From: Weissella cibaria
GTDB taxonomy: Bacteria; Bacillota; Bacilli; Lactobacillales; Lactobacillaceae
Length of the DNA stretch: 64,000 nucleotides
NCBI RefSeq assembly: GCF_004521965.1
Contig: NZ_SDGK01000080.1
Span: 1-64,000 of the forward strand
Direction: 5' to 3'
Positions 1-8,294 of this stretch are shown here, one piece after another. Every line of letters begins with the position of its first letter. Position 1 is the first letter of the stretch. Under the pieces are notes generated by a model, which was given only the letters and a program-made list of their open reading frames with translations, had not been told where the DNA came from and made no database searches. The translations under genes were made by a program, and so were the position numbers.

Positions 1-51
1 CTGGACCCACGGATTAAGAGTCCGTTGCTCTACCAACTGAGCTATCTGCCC
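1..51 (-). tRNA. tRNA-Lys(CUU), partial at window edge
   Basis: Base-for-base copy of the 5' two thirds of the complete tRNA-Lys at 254-326, read on the minus strand; the 3' part (rest of T arm and acceptor) lies outside the window. The anticodon loop CTCTTAA gives anticodon CUU. It is the most downstream visible member of a tandem array. Confidence 0.93.
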
Positions 52-86
52 ATATTTTCTATGTCGTTACCTCAACAACAGAATAT

Positions 87-115
87 ATGTTACCAGAATA
101 ATACGGATTGTGCAA
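87..115 (-). promoter_or_regulatory. Promoter of first tRNA-Lys copy
   Basis: On the minus strand TTGCAC (110-115) and TAACAT (87-92) are separated by 17 bp, about 36 bp upstream of the tRNA 5' end. The same layout recurs upstream of the other two copies. Confidence 0.7.
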
Positions 116-212
116 GTGCTTTGTTAAAATGTTTTTTGATTGGCTCGGAGGCGATTGATGAGAGTGATGGCGTATGTGTTGTTTGTTTATCTAACGGTGG
201 GGGAATTGCGAA

Positions 213-246
213 CAAAAAAACCACCAAATCGAATGACCTGGTGGTT
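213..246 (-). terminator. Rho-independent terminator behind tRNA-Lys copy 2
   Basis: Minus-strand hairpin AAACCACCA / TGGTGGTTT followed by a T run, starting about 8 bases beyond the tRNA 3' end. It separates this tRNA from the next unit. Confidence 0.85.
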
Positions 247-253
247 TATAGGA

Positions 254-326
254 TGGGCAGACAGGGGCTCGAACCCTGGACCCACGGATTAAGAGTCCGT
301 TGCTCTACCAACTGAGCTATCTGCCC
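254..326 (-). tRNA. tRNA-Lys(CUU), copy 2
   Basis: A 73-nt cloverleaf on the minus strand: acceptor GGGCAGA pairs with TCTGCCC, discriminator A, D loop AGTTGGTAGA, anticodon stem ACGGA/TCCGT with loop CTCTTAA (anticodon CUU, lysine AAG), T loop TTCGAGC. CCA is not encoded. The sequence is identical to the copy at 581-653 and to the visible part of the copy at 1-51. Confidence 0.96.
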
Positions 327-359
327 ATATTCTATGTCGCTGCCTCAACAACAAGATAT

Positions 360-388
360 ATATTACCAGAATAATACGGGCTGTGCAA
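360..388 (-). promoter_or_regulatory. Promoter of tRNA-Lys copy 2
   Basis: Minus-strand TTGCAC (383-388), 17-bp spacer, TAATAT (360-365). Its spacer is nearly identical to the spacer at the first copy, showing that the whole unit including the promoter was duplicated. Confidence 0.78.
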
Positions 389-535
389 GTGTTTTGTTTA
401 AATTAATCAATTGTGTGTGATGGCTAAAAGTGGCCGTGAATGGTAGGGATGTTTGGTGTGGCGTCTTGGGGTGTGAAAGTTATTGAAAGAAGTCGGCTGT
501 ATGAGGGGTGTGTCAGTTATGTGAGTAACTTTGAT

Positions 536-574
536 GCAAAAAGAAAACCACCAGATCAAATGACCTGGTGGTTT
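536..574 (-). terminator. Rho-independent terminator behind tRNA-Lys copy 3
   Basis: Minus-strand hairpin AAACCACCAG / CTGGTGGTTT with a following T-rich run; a near copy of the terminator at 213-246. Confidence 0.85.
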
Positions 575-580
575 GCGGAA

Positions 581-653
581 TGGGCAGACAGGGGCTCGAA
601 CCCTGGACCCACGGATTAAGAGTCCGTTGCTCTACCAACTGAGCTATCTGCCC
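581..653 (-). tRNA. tRNA-Lys(CUU), copy 3
   Basis: Same 73-nt cloverleaf as at 254-326, anticodon CUU, no encoded CCA. The flanking 5' leader (bases 654-680) is also conserved with the other copies, which fits tandem segmental duplication of about 330 bp units. Confidence 0.96.
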
Positions 654-686
654 ATATTTCTATGCCGTTGCCTCAACAACAAAACT

Positions 687-715
687 ATCATACCAAGACT
701 ATGAATGTTTTGCAA
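687..715 (-). promoter_or_regulatory. Promoter of tRNA-Lys copy 3
   Basis: Minus-strand TTGCAA (710-715), 17-bp spacer, TATGAT (687-692). The spacer differs from the two downstream units, so this is the most diverged (outermost) unit. Confidence 0.72.
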
Positions 716-775
716 CCCCTTTTTGTGCAAAGAATGAATTATGTGACTAGAAAGTTACGAAAATCGTCTGAAAAG

Positions 776-803
776 TTACGGAAACGATGTAACATGATAT
801 AAT
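776..803 (+). promoter_or_regulatory. Likely walR promoter
   Basis: TTACGG (776-781), 16-bp spacer, perfect TATAAT (798-803). It lies divergent from the tRNA array and 38 bp before the walR start codon, which has a GGGAGG ribosome binding site at 825-830. The element GTTACG occurs twice just upstream (around 753 and 775). Confidence 0.6.
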
Positions 804-840
804 TGTAGTCAGAAACCCGCCACTGGGAGGATGAAAATTA

Positions 841-1542
841 ATGAGTAAAATTCTAGTCGTTGATGACGAAAAACCAATTTCAGATATTATTAAGTTTAAT
901 TTGACAAAAGAAGGATATGACGTTGCCGTGGCCATGGATGGTCGTGAAGCGTTAGATCTATTTGAAAGTGAAGATCCTGATTTAGTGTTGCTGGATCAGA
1001 TGTTGCCTGAACTTGAAGGGACCGAAGTGTTGCGTCAAATTCGTACGAAGTCACAGACACCAGTTATTATGGTAACTGCTAAGGACTCAGAAATCGACAA
1101 AGTGCTTGGATTGGAGATGGGGGCGGACGATTACGTGACGAAGCCATTCTCAAATCGTGAGTTATTGGCGCGCATTAAAGCAAACCTACGTCGCCAGACG
1201 TCAGTTGTTGGTCAAAATGTGATGGATGACAGTGGTGATATTAAGATTGGTGCTTTGACGATTCACCCAGATGCATACATGGTGTCTAAGAATGGTCAAG
1301 ATATCGAATTAACGCACCGAGAATTTGAATTGTTACACCACTTGGCCAAGCACATTGGTCAAGTGATGACGCGTGATGATTTGTTGCAAACGGTTTGGGG
1401 CTACGATTACTTTGGGGACGTGCGCACGGTTGACGTTACGGTTCGTCGAATCCGTGAAAAGATTGAAGAAACACCAAGTCACCCACAAATTTTGATGACC
1501 CGGCGTGGTGTTGGTTACTATTTGAAGGTTTCTGAAGAATAA
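841..1542 (+). CDS. walR: Cell-wall response regulator WalR (YycF)
   Basis: DNA-binding response regulator of the WalRK two-component system, which controls peptidoglycan hydrolases and envelope homeostasis in low-GC Gram-positives. The 233-residue protein has an N-terminal receiver domain (VVDDEKP acidic pocket, phospho-acceptor Asp in LLDQMLP near residue 53, conserved Lys in YVTKPF) and an OmpR/PhoB winged helix (about 130-230, ending RGVGYYL). Length matches the family. Start ATG with GGGAGG 10 bases upstream. It is the first gene of the canonical walR-walK-walH-walI-walJ-htrA order, but a hairpin terminator follows before walK. Confidence 0.96.
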   Translation: MSKILVVDDEKPISDIIKFNLTKEGYDVAVAMDGREALDLFESEDPDLVLLDQMLPELEGTEVLRQIRTKSQTPVIMVTAKDSEIDKVLGLEMGADDYVTKPFSNRELLARIKANLRRQTSVVGQNVMDDSGDIKIGALTIHPDAYMVSKNGQDIELTHREFELLHHLAKHIGQVMTRDDLLQTVWGYDYFGDVRTVDVTVRRIREKIEETPSHPQILMTRRGVGYYLKVSEE

Positions 1543-1596
1543 TAACCAAACATTTGATGACGTGGCTATTAGCTACTATAAATAACGTACGTAACA

Positions 1597-1636
1597 GGCT
1601 AATGCCCTGCCAGTTGGCATGGCATTAGCCTTTTTT
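1597..1636 (+). terminator. Terminator between walR and walK
   Basis: Perfect 10-bp stem GGCTAATGCC / GGCATTAGCC with a 14-base loop, followed by six T. It sits in the 114-bp gap between walR and walK, so part of the transcription starting at walR should stop here, giving more WalR than WalK. Confidence 0.85.
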
Positions 1637-1656
1637 AGTCAAAGTGGGAGATTTTG

Positions 1657-3546
1657 ATGGCTGAAGATATGCAAGGGCCGAAGAAGTGGCGACGTTTTTT
1701 CTCGTCGATTCATTTTAAGATTGCATTAGTATTTACACTCACGCTGTTGGTGACACTTGAATTAGTTGGTGCCTTTTTCGTAAAGCGTTTGGAACAACAG
1801 AACCTGGCGAGTTTCCGAAACCAAATTGCTTTACCAGCGTATGTTAATGATTCATTAACGCAACAATTAACAAGTAGTGACCAGACAAAAGTGAATGCGG
1901 ATATTCACACGATTTTGACATCGGTGAATAATGCGTCAATTTCTGAGATTACAGTTGTTGATTCCTCAGGGATTGTACGTGGTACAAGTGATATTAATAA
2001 TCAAGACGAAGTGGGTCAAAAAACAACGGATGCCAATGTGAAAGCCGCGTTGGCTGGTGGTAAATATACCAAAAATCCAGTTGAGCAGCGCTCAGGCACA
2101 CGGTATCAAGTGATGGTGAAGCCGCTGGTGAGTTTGTCAGCTGGTGAAAGTAACATCGTTGGGGTTGTCGAGGTTCGAGCTAGTTTAGAGACGGTTTATG
2201 ACAATCTGAATCATATTTCGCTGATTTACTTCTCTGCGTCGTTGCTGGCCGTAATGTTAGGTGTCGTGATGGCGGTTATTATTTCGCGCAGCTTAACGAA
2301 GCCGATTGCGGAAATTAATGACCGAACAACCCGTATTGCACAAGGTGATTATTCAGGTGGTATTTTAGTTCGTTCAAATGACGAGATTGGTCAACTGGCT
2401 GAAAATGTTAACGCCTTGGCTATTCGAATTGAAGAGACAACGAATTCGACAGAGTTTGAACGTCGTCGATTGGATTCGGTGTTGGAACACATGACGGATG
2501 GGGTCGTTGCAACTGATCGTCGTGGTAGCATCAATATCATTAATACAGCGGCGTTGCAGATGACGGGGATTGATGACAGTACGGTTGCGATGGGGCAATC
2601 AATTCTGGAAGTCCTACAAATATCAGACCGTTACAATTTGCGTGAATTGCTTGATAATCAAGAAGAATTATTGCTTGATTTCAGTACGGATGAGCGTCAA
2701 TTGATTATTCGAGCGTACTTTAGTTTGATACAACGCGCGTCAGGTTTTATTTCAGGGCTAGTCATTGTGTTGCATGACGTTACGGAACAGCAGCGAATTG
2801 AATTGGAGCGTCGGCAATTCGTTTCAAACGTGTCACACGAGTTACGGACGCCGTTGACGTCTGTGAAGTCATACGTTGATGCGTTGCAGGAAGGTGCGAT
2901 TGATGATCCTGAAGTGGCGCGCAATTTCTTAGCGGTTGCACAAGATGAAACGACCCGTATGATTCGTATGATTAATGATTTGCTTGAGTTATCACGGATG
3001 GATTCAGGCACAATGAAGCTTGAAACGGAATATGTTAACGTCGGTGAGTTGTTTAATTATGTTTTGAATCGTTTCGACATGATTATTGCGAACGCTGATA
3101 AACCTGAAAAGTACTACACAATTAAACGTGAAATTCCAAAGGTACAAATTTGGGTTGAGCTAGATACGTCTAAGTTCACCCAGGTAATTGATAACATTAT
3201 GAACAATGCCATTAAGTACTCACCGGATGGTGGTGTGGTAACGGCCCGGATGATTGATAATCAGAAGGAAGTTGTATTGAGTATCACAGACCAAGGTTTG
3301 GGAATTCCCAAAAAAGATTTGGGCCATATTTTTGATCGTTTCTTCCGTGTGGATAAAGCGCGTTCGCGTGCCCAAGGTGGTACGGGACTGGGATTGGCGA
3401 TTTCAAAGGAAATCATTGAACGTTTTGGCGGCCGAATTTGGGTAGAATCGGCTGAGGGACAGGGCTCGACGTTCTCGATTTCATTGCCATATGAACCATA
3501 CGATCCCACTGATGATGAGTGGGACGACGGAGAATGGGATGATTAA
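1657..3546 (+). CDS. walK: Sensor histidine kinase WalK (YycG)
   Basis: Membrane histidine kinase partner of WalR. Domains in order: TM1 (about 20-42), extracellular sensor region (about 43-185), TM2 (about 187-210), HAMP (about 211-265, SLTKPI start), PAS (about 270-375), HisKA with phospho-acceptor His in SNVSHELRTPLTS, and HATPase with N box NAIKYS, DQGLGIP and GGTGLGLAIS. The acidic tail DDEWDDGEWDD is typical of lactobacillar WalK. I take ATG 1657 (GTGGGAG six bases upstream) rather than the TTG three bases before. It overlaps walH by 8 bases. Confidence 0.95.
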   Translation: MAEDMQGPKKWRRFFSSIHFKIALVFTLTLLVTLELVGAFFVKRLEQQNLASFRNQIALPAYVNDSLTQQLTSSDQTKVNADIHTILTSVNNASISEITVVDSSGIVRGTSDINNQDEVGQKTTDANVKAALAGGKYTKNPVEQRSGTRYQVMVKPLVSLSAGESNIVGVVEVRASLETVYDNLNHISLIYFSASLLAVMLGVVMAVIISRSLTKPIAEINDRTTRIAQGDYSGGILVRSNDEIGQLAENVNALAIRIEETTNSTEFERRRLDSVLEHMTDGVVATDRRGSINIINTAALQMTGIDDSTVAMGQSILEVLQISDRYNLRELLDNQEELLLDFSTDERQLIIRAYFSLIQRASGFISGLVIVLHDVTEQQRIELERRQFVSNVSHELRTPLTSVKSYVDALQEGAIDDPEVARNFLAVAQDETTRMIRMINDLLELSRMDSGTMKLETEYVNVGELFNYVLNRFDMIIANADKPEKYYTIKREIPKVQIWVELDTSKFTQVIDNIMNNAIKYSPDGGVVTARMIDNQKEVVLSITDQGLGIPKKDLGHIFDRFFRVDKARSRAQGGTGLGLAISKEIIERFGGRIWVESAEGQGSTFSISLPYEPYDPTDDEWDDGEWDD

Positions 3547-4864
3547 TCGTCTGCATTTTCGTTTGAAGGTGTTGATGCGCCGTTTCGGCCTTGTCACGGC
3601 GTTGATACTTGCGATTTTAGTGAGCTTAATTTTATCGGTTGGGTTGTGGCGGAGTCCGGGGCGTGATTTGAAAAACGCGTCGGATGCGGACGCTACTAAG
3701 CAGGTTGTGGCAGCCAAGTCGGTGACCGGATTGTATGATTTAAATCAACTGGTCTATAACCAAAAAGATGGACAATACATGGTCGTGGATTACAAACCAA
3801 CAACAACTAAGATGATTAAACGCTTAGCGGATTGGCAGATGACGTTTGATAAGAAGGAACGCTTATCGCATAAAGGTTATCTGAAAGCTTTGGCACAAAC
3901 AAACACAATGGTTATGGCGTTTCCGGATGCAGTTGCGGGTAACATTGTGGATGACATGCTGAGTGGTGATTTAGATTTGCCAACGAATGCTGAGATTAGT
4001 CGTATTTGTGTACCGATGGGTGATGCGAATACGGTAGCGTTTTTTGACGATAAAAAACGCATCGTTTATCGCTACAAAGTGACGTCGGCTGCTAAGACGA
4101 TGGCTTCCTTTAAAATGAGCTCTGAAACTGTGCCAGTGGCGTACCGTTTAAACGGCAAGCATCTTTTGACAGATACGTTATCCGATGTGTCACTACGGTC
4201 GTATAGTTATCTAATGGAGACAAATGGGACAAATAATTATTTGTCTTCGTTATTTGCTGGCACGACCACACCAAGTGCAACGCGTAAGGGAGATATCCTA
4301 ACGTATAATGATGGGTCATCACGACAAATGACATTGCATACGAACAGCGGTGTGGTACATTTTGATGCCTATGACGTTGATAATGTCGGCAATGACTTTA
4401 ATGAACGCATGCGGAAGGGCTACGATTGGCTAGTCCGGATTCATCAGATTCCGGATAACATTTATTTCTTTGAGAGCCACGATATGGGGCGTGATTTAAC
4501 GTACCGATTATATGTGAACGGGTTACCGATTTATAACCAAACGACGTATGGAACGGTTCAAATTAAACAGCATGATGAGCGACACGAAGAGATTGACTTT
4601 TCACAGTATTCGCTTCAGGTGCCACTACCGGCGGACAACGATTCACGGACCACGCTTTCTGACTCTGCTGCAGTTTACAAACAATTGGCGGATATTGGTA
4701 TTAGTAAGAAACAAGTTGTTGATTTAGCATATGGTTATCGTTGGGTATCTGATACGACTGAAAATGTCGTGACTTTGCAGCCCGAGTGGTACTTTGAGGT
4801 CGACGACAAATGGCAAGCGGTAAAGGATGCGATTGCTGATGCGCGACAGGAGGGTGACGACTAA
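3539..4864 (+). CDS. walH: WalRK regulatory protein WalH (YycH)
   Basis: Membrane-anchored, mostly extracellular protein that with WalI modulates WalK in the Firmicutes. One N-terminal TM helix (about residues 14-36 after RLKVLMRRFG) precedes a long soluble domain; about 441 residues, the family's normal size. A longer reading frame begins at 3491 inside walK, but ATG 3539 has GGAG at 3529-3532 with good spacing and gives the usual N terminus, so I use it. Translationally coupled: overlaps walK by 8 bases, and its stop overlaps the walI start (TAATG). Confidence 0.85.
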   Translation: MINRLHFRLKVLMRRFGLVTALILAILVSLILSVGLWRSPGRDLKNASDADATKQVVAAKSVTGLYDLNQLVYNQKDGQYMVVDYKPTTTKMIKRLADWQMTFDKKERLSHKGYLKALAQTNTMVMAFPDAVAGNIVDDMLSGDLDLPTNAEISRICVPMGDANTVAFFDDKKRIVYRYKVTSAAKTMASFKMSSETVPVAYRLNGKHLLTDTLSDVSLRSYSYLMETNGTNNYLSSLFAGTTTPSATRKGDILTYNDGSSRQMTLHTNSGVVHFDAYDVDNVGNDFNERMRKGYDWLVRIHQIPDNIYFFESHDMGRDLTYRLYVNGLPIYNQTTYGTVQIKQHDERHEEIDFSQYSLQVPLPADNDSRTTLSDSAAVYKQLADIGISKKQVVDLAYGYRWVSDTTENVVTLQPEWYFEVDDKWQAVKDAIADARQEGDD

Positions 4865-5676
4865 TGGATTTTAAAAAGATATTAGCGACTTTTCTGGCTG
4901 TGTTTGTGGTGATTGATATTTTTTTAGCTGTGCAATGGTTTCAATTACATCAGCCTGCTTCAAATCCAACGTCATCAGAAAGTATTCTCACTGAAATGCG
5001 AAATGATGGGATTAAGGTTGGTAAACTCAGTCAAGCGGAAAATACGGGGGTCTATCTTGCAGGTAAGAGTGGCAAGACGTTTTTGCGAAATCGGTTATCG
5101 ACGCTAAGCAAGGCGTGGGATGCGAAGTTGACGGACGATCAGTTAACCGTTACGCCTAGTCGCACGATTAATCTAGGGAAGTCACGTGCGGATGTGCGCA
5201 AAGCAATTGATAAGATTGTTAACGATCCATGCAAGGTTGTTGCCGGGTCGCAGTATCGCTATGATGAGAAATTAACGGAGTATGCTAACAAAACTTCGAC
5301 AGAGTCGGACATTGTGGTTTATGCCCAGAAGATTTCCGGTTCACGGTCGTTCATGTCGCAGCGGGCGCAAATTAGATTTGTGCTCACCGCAAATCATGAA
5401 TTAAAGAGCTATACGCAAAGTTATGTTGAAAATCCACAGGTGCTGCGTGACTCAACGAGTTTGATTTCAGAAGAGAAAGCGTTGATTGGGGTATATCAGT
5501 ATAATGAGATTCCTAATAATGGTACGGTTAACTGGAGTGAGTTGGGGTATTCGCCATTGATGACGGTGCATGGTGATATCATTTTTGTACCGGCTTGGAT
5601 TTTTTCAGTGACAGATCCTTCTGATGAAACGACAATTTTACGGGTCAATGCGCTAAATGGCTCATTGATGAAATAA
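4864..5676 (+). CDS. walI: WalRK regulatory protein WalI (YycI)
   Basis: Second membrane-anchored WalK modulator, 270 residues, with an N-terminal TM helix (about 8-25, ILATFLAVFVVIDIFLAVQW) and an extracytoplasmic YycI-like domain ending in VNALNGSLMK, typical of YycH/YycI PepSY-like folds. Start codon overlaps the walH stop. It is the last gene of the tightly coupled walK-walH-walI block and is followed by a terminator at 5702-5739. Confidence 0.86.
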   Translation: MDFKKILATFLAVFVVIDIFLAVQWFQLHQPASNPTSSESILTEMRNDGIKVGKLSQAENTGVYLAGKSGKTFLRNRLSTLSKAWDAKLTDDQLTVTPSRTINLGKSRADVRKAIDKIVNDPCKVVAGSQYRYDEKLTEYANKTSTESDIVVYAQKISGSRSFMSQRAQIRFVLTANHELKSYTQSYVENPQVLRDSTSLISEEKALIGVYQYNEIPNNGTVNWSELGYSPLMTVHGDIIFVPAWIFSVTDPSDETTILRVNALNGSLMK

Positions 5677-5701
5677 TCACGTGTTAGAATAGTTAATGAC
5701 G

Positions 5702-5739
5702 AAACGCCACATGACATTTTTGTCGTGGGGCGTTTTTTT
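5702..5739 (+). terminator. Terminator after walI
   Basis: Long stem AACGCCACATGAC / GTCGTGGGGCGTT (with wobble and one mismatch) and a run of seven T. walJ therefore needs its own promoter or readthrough. Confidence 0.82.
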
Positions 5740-5777
5740 ACAGGTGATAAATATGATTAAGATAGGGGATGCACAAA

Positions 5778-6578
5778 GTGGCAAGTGAATTTAGTGTGTC
5801 GATGTTGGCTTCGGGTAGCCAAGGAAATGTGACCTATATTGAAACCCCCACACATAAAGTGTTAGTGGATGCAGGGTTGTCAGGTAAAAAGATTGATGGC
5901 TTAATGTCCCAAATTGGACGATCGTTACAGGATGTTGATGCCTTGTTTGTGACACACGAACATAGCGATCACATTGCGGGGGTTGGTGTTTTAGCGCGTA
6001 AATATGGGTTTGATGTTTATGCGAATGCCAAAACTTGGGATGCGATGGCTGGCAAGATTGGTAAGGTAAGGCCAGAACAAATGAACCTGTTTGAAGCAGG
6101 GGATACGAAGCTGTTTGGTGATTTAGACGTCGAGAGTTTCAGAGTGTCGCACGACGCGGCTGATCCGCAGTTCTATGCGTTTTATCACAATAATAAAGCG
6201 TTCGCTATGTTAACTGATACAGGTTATGTGAATGATCGCATCGCTGGCACAATCCGTAATGCCGATGCCATTTTGATGGAAGCAAATCACGATTACGAAA
6301 TGTTGCGGATGGGTGGTTACACTTGGTCACTGAAGCAACGTATTTTGAGTGATCAAGGACACTTATCAAATGAAGATGGTGCCTTAGCGTTGACAGAAAT
6401 TTTGGGCGATCGAACAAAAAACGTCTATTTGGGGCACCTGAGTCAAGAAAACAATCAAAAGCCATTGGCACATTTGACGGTCCAACAAGTATTGGAAAAA
6501 CATGATTTTGGTGTTAACCATGATTTTAATTTATTTGACACGGATCCAGCGGTAGCGACGAAATTATTTGAGGTCTAA
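5778..6578 (+). CDS. walJ: MBL-fold metallo-hydrolase WalJ (YycJ)
   Basis: Metallo-beta-lactamase-fold nuclease family protein encoded with walRK in many Firmicutes and linked to DNA replication/repair and cell-wall stress. The zinc motif THEHSDHIAG is near residues 65-74, preceded by LASGSQGN; later ligand residues appear in SHDAADPQ, LTDTG and YLGHLSQENN. About 266 residues, normal. I prefer GTG 5778 because AGGGG lies 9 bases upstream and the protein then begins ASEFSVSMLASGS; ATG 5769 is an in-frame alternative adding three residues. Confidence 0.9.
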   Translation: MASEFSVSMLASGSQGNVTYIETPTHKVLVDAGLSGKKIDGLMSQIGRSLQDVDALFVTHEHSDHIAGVGVLARKYGFDVYANAKTWDAMAGKIGKVRPEQMNLFEAGDTKLFGDLDVESFRVSHDAADPQFYAFYHNNKAFAMLTDTGYVNDRIAGTIRNADAILMEANHDYEMLRMGGYTWSLKQRILSDQGHLSNEDGALALTEILGDRTKNVYLGHLSQENNQKPLAHLTVQQVLEKHDFGVNHDFNLFDTDPAVATKLFEV

Positions 6579-6584
6579 ATTAGC

Positions 6585-6631
6585 GACCTTAAGACGTCTT
6601 AAAGGGTTTATTTCTATAATTACGGTATAAT
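6585..6631 (+). promoter_or_regulatory. htrA promoter region with inverted repeat
   Basis: Perfect TATAAT at 6626-6631; upstream lies the inverted repeat ACCTTAAGACGTCTTAAAGG (6586-6605) around the palindrome AAGACGTCTT. The repeat covers the -35 region, where no good TTGACA is present, suggesting an operator for an activator or repressor. The regulator is not identifiable from sequence alone. Confidence 0.45.
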
Positions 6632-6662
6632 AATCGGAAAATAGACATGGAGGGGAATAACC

Positions 6663-7955
6663 ATGGACAACGGAGATAAGCGAGAGAAAAGTATGAAAAA
6701 GACATCAACCACAAAAATAGCAATTATCGGTCTTGTTGCCGGTCTTGTTGGCGGTGGTGCCGCTGTTGGTGGTGTAACTTACCTGAATAACGCCGGCACT
6801 TTTTCAACAGCTACAACTGGTAAGACGACACCGGTGAAGGTAAGTAACTCAAACGTGAAGGGTGAATCTGATGCCACAAAGGCCTTTAACGAGGTGTCGG
6901 GTGCAGTTGTGTCAGTGATTAACTTGCAAAAGCAACAATCGCTTTCAGACAGCGACTCATTATTCGGCGGGTTGTTCGGGGGTAGTGATTCATCATCAAG
7001 TGATAGCAAGTCGACGGATTCGTCAGACTTACAGACGGCTTCTGAGGGATCGGGAGTGATTTACAAGAAGGATGGGAACACGGCCTATATCGTCACGAAT
7101 AATCACGTGGTTTCGGGTTCAAATGCGTTGCAAGTCTTGTTGAGCGATGGCACTAAGTTGACGGCGACGTTGGTCGGAACTGATGAACAAACTGATTTGG
7201 CTGTGTTGAAGATTAATGCAAGTAAGGTATCAGAAGTAGCTGACTTTGCTAACTCAAGTAAGATTGAACCGGGACAATCAGTTTTGGCCATCGGTTCACC
7301 ATTGGGATCGGAGTATGCGACGTCGGTGACGGAAGGAATAATTTCAGCAACGAAGCGCGAAGTCGATGCCACGAATGAGAATGGTGATTCGCTCGGTAAG
7401 GCCACGGTTATCCAAACGGACGCAGCAATCAATCCCGGAAACTCAGGTGGCCCATTGGTGAACTTGGCCGGTCAAGTAGTTGGTATCAACTCAATGAAGT
7501 TGGCGTCATCAACTGATGGTACGTCGGTTGAAGGAATGGGGTTTGCGATTCCGGCTAACACGGTGGTTAACATCATTAATGAGTTGGAGAAGAATGGAAA
7601 GGTTGAACGACCAGCTTTGGGTGTTTCAATGGTTGATTTGAGTAATGTTTCAACGACGGATCAATCAACAATCTTGAAGTTGCCAACCAGTGTTTCAGGT
7701 GGTGTTGTGGTTATTAGTACTGAGGATGGATCAGCAGCTGCGACTGCGGGCTTGAAGAAGTACGATGTGATTACGAAGATTGACGATACTGAGGTTACTG
7801 GTTCGGGTGACTTGCGAGATGCTTTGTATAAGCACAAGGTTGGTGACACGATTAAAGTAACTTACTACCGCGATGGTAAGCAAAAGACGACTGACGTGAA
7901 ATTGACGAAGACAACGAGCTCATTATCAACGAAGTCAGAAGCAAATCAAAACTAA
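6663..7955 (+). CDS. htrA: Membrane-anchored serine protease HtrA (DegP/DegS-like)
   Basis: Surface quality-control protease that degrades misfolded exported proteins. 430 residues: short cytoplasmic N terminus, one TM helix (about 17-40, IAIIGLVAGLVGGGAAVGGV), Ser/Asp-rich linker, trypsin-like domain with His in TNNHVV, Asp in TDLAVLKI and Ser in NPGNSGGPL, then one PDZ domain (about 325-415). Start ATG with GGAGGGG seven bases upstream. It sits last in the wal cluster as in lactobacilli and is probably transcribed from its own promoter; a terminator follows. Confidence 0.94.
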   Translation: MDNGDKREKSMKKTSTTKIAIIGLVAGLVGGGAAVGGVTYLNNAGTFSTATTGKTTPVKVSNSNVKGESDATKAFNEVSGAVVSVINLQKQQSLSDSDSLFGGLFGGSDSSSSDSKSTDSSDLQTASEGSGVIYKKDGNTAYIVTNNHVVSGSNALQVLLSDGTKLTATLVGTDEQTDLAVLKINASKVSEVADFANSSKIEPGQSVLAIGSPLGSEYATSVTEGIISATKREVDATNENGDSLGKATVIQTDAAINPGNSGGPLVNLAGQVVGINSMKLASSTDGTSVEGMGFAIPANTVVNIINELEKNGKVERPALGVSMVDLSNVSTTDQSTILKLPTSVSGGVVVISTEDGSAAATAGLKKYDVITKIDDTEVTGSGDLRDALYKHKVGDTIKVTYYRDGKQKTTDVKLTKTTSSLSTKSEANQN

Positions 7956-7964
7956 AAAAACGTG

Positions 7965-8001
7965 AAAAACAGGGCACATTTTGCGATGGGTCCTGTTTTT
8001 G
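7965..8001 (+). terminator. htrA terminator
   Basis: AAAAACAGG / CCTGTTTTT hairpin, nine base pairs, right after the htrA stop; T run on both sides. Confidence 0.8.
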
Positions 8002-8089
8002 CAACTAATTTCTTGTCGAAAGTTAGTTTTGTTAATCAATTGAAACATTCTGTTTACATAAATTTCATACGAATTGGATATGATATATT

Positions 8090-8242
8090 CATCCGCTGTT
8101 CCTAGTGGATTTCATTACTCCCCAAAGTACATGAAGCGTCACGCAGTTCCCCAAGCTGCGTGACACCCCCCCTCGCTGGTTGCGATAGTAGCCGGCGACG
8201 GACCATCGTTGCGTTCCCCCTCTTGCACGATGGTCTTTTTTT
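8090..8242 (+). ncRNA. Candidate small RNA with C-rich (anti-Shine-Dalgarno) loops
   Basis: No credible protein. Four hairpins in a row: 8111-8135 (TTCAT+TACT / AGTA+ATGAA, loop CCCCAA), 8138-8164 (perfect 9 bp, loop TTCCCCAAG), a single-stranded run of seven C (8166-8172), 8174-8197 (8 bp with two G-U), and an intrinsic terminator 8201-8235 (GACCATCGT/ACGATGGTC) whose loop contains TTCCCCCTC, followed by seven T. A -10-like TATGAT at 8080-8085 lies upstream with a weak -35. Loops presenting CCCC/CCCCCUC could pair with GGGG/GAGGGG ribosome binding sites, as in the Listeria LhrC or Staphylococcus RsaE type of sRNA. Assignment to a known family is not possible here. Confidence 0.62.
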
Positions 8243-8253
8243 GTACAAAAAAT

Positions 8254-8286
8254 AAGGTTCGATAGCATAAGCTGTCGAACCTTTTT
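8254..8286. terminator. Terminator of the DUF1934 gene (bidirectional)
   Basis: AAGGTTCGATA / TGTCGAACCTT hairpin with A/T tracts on both sides, between the candidate sRNA and the convergent minus-strand gene. Confidence 0.8.
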
Positions 8287-8294
8287 CGTTAGCG

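Noticed and set aside
25-315. 96-codon open frame across the tRNA-Lys units
   Set aside because: It runs antisense through two tRNA genes and a terminator; no start context, no family likeness.
745-795. WalR autoregulatory box upstream of walR
   Set aside because: Repeated GTTACG and one TGTAAC occur, but no pair with the required five-base spacing.
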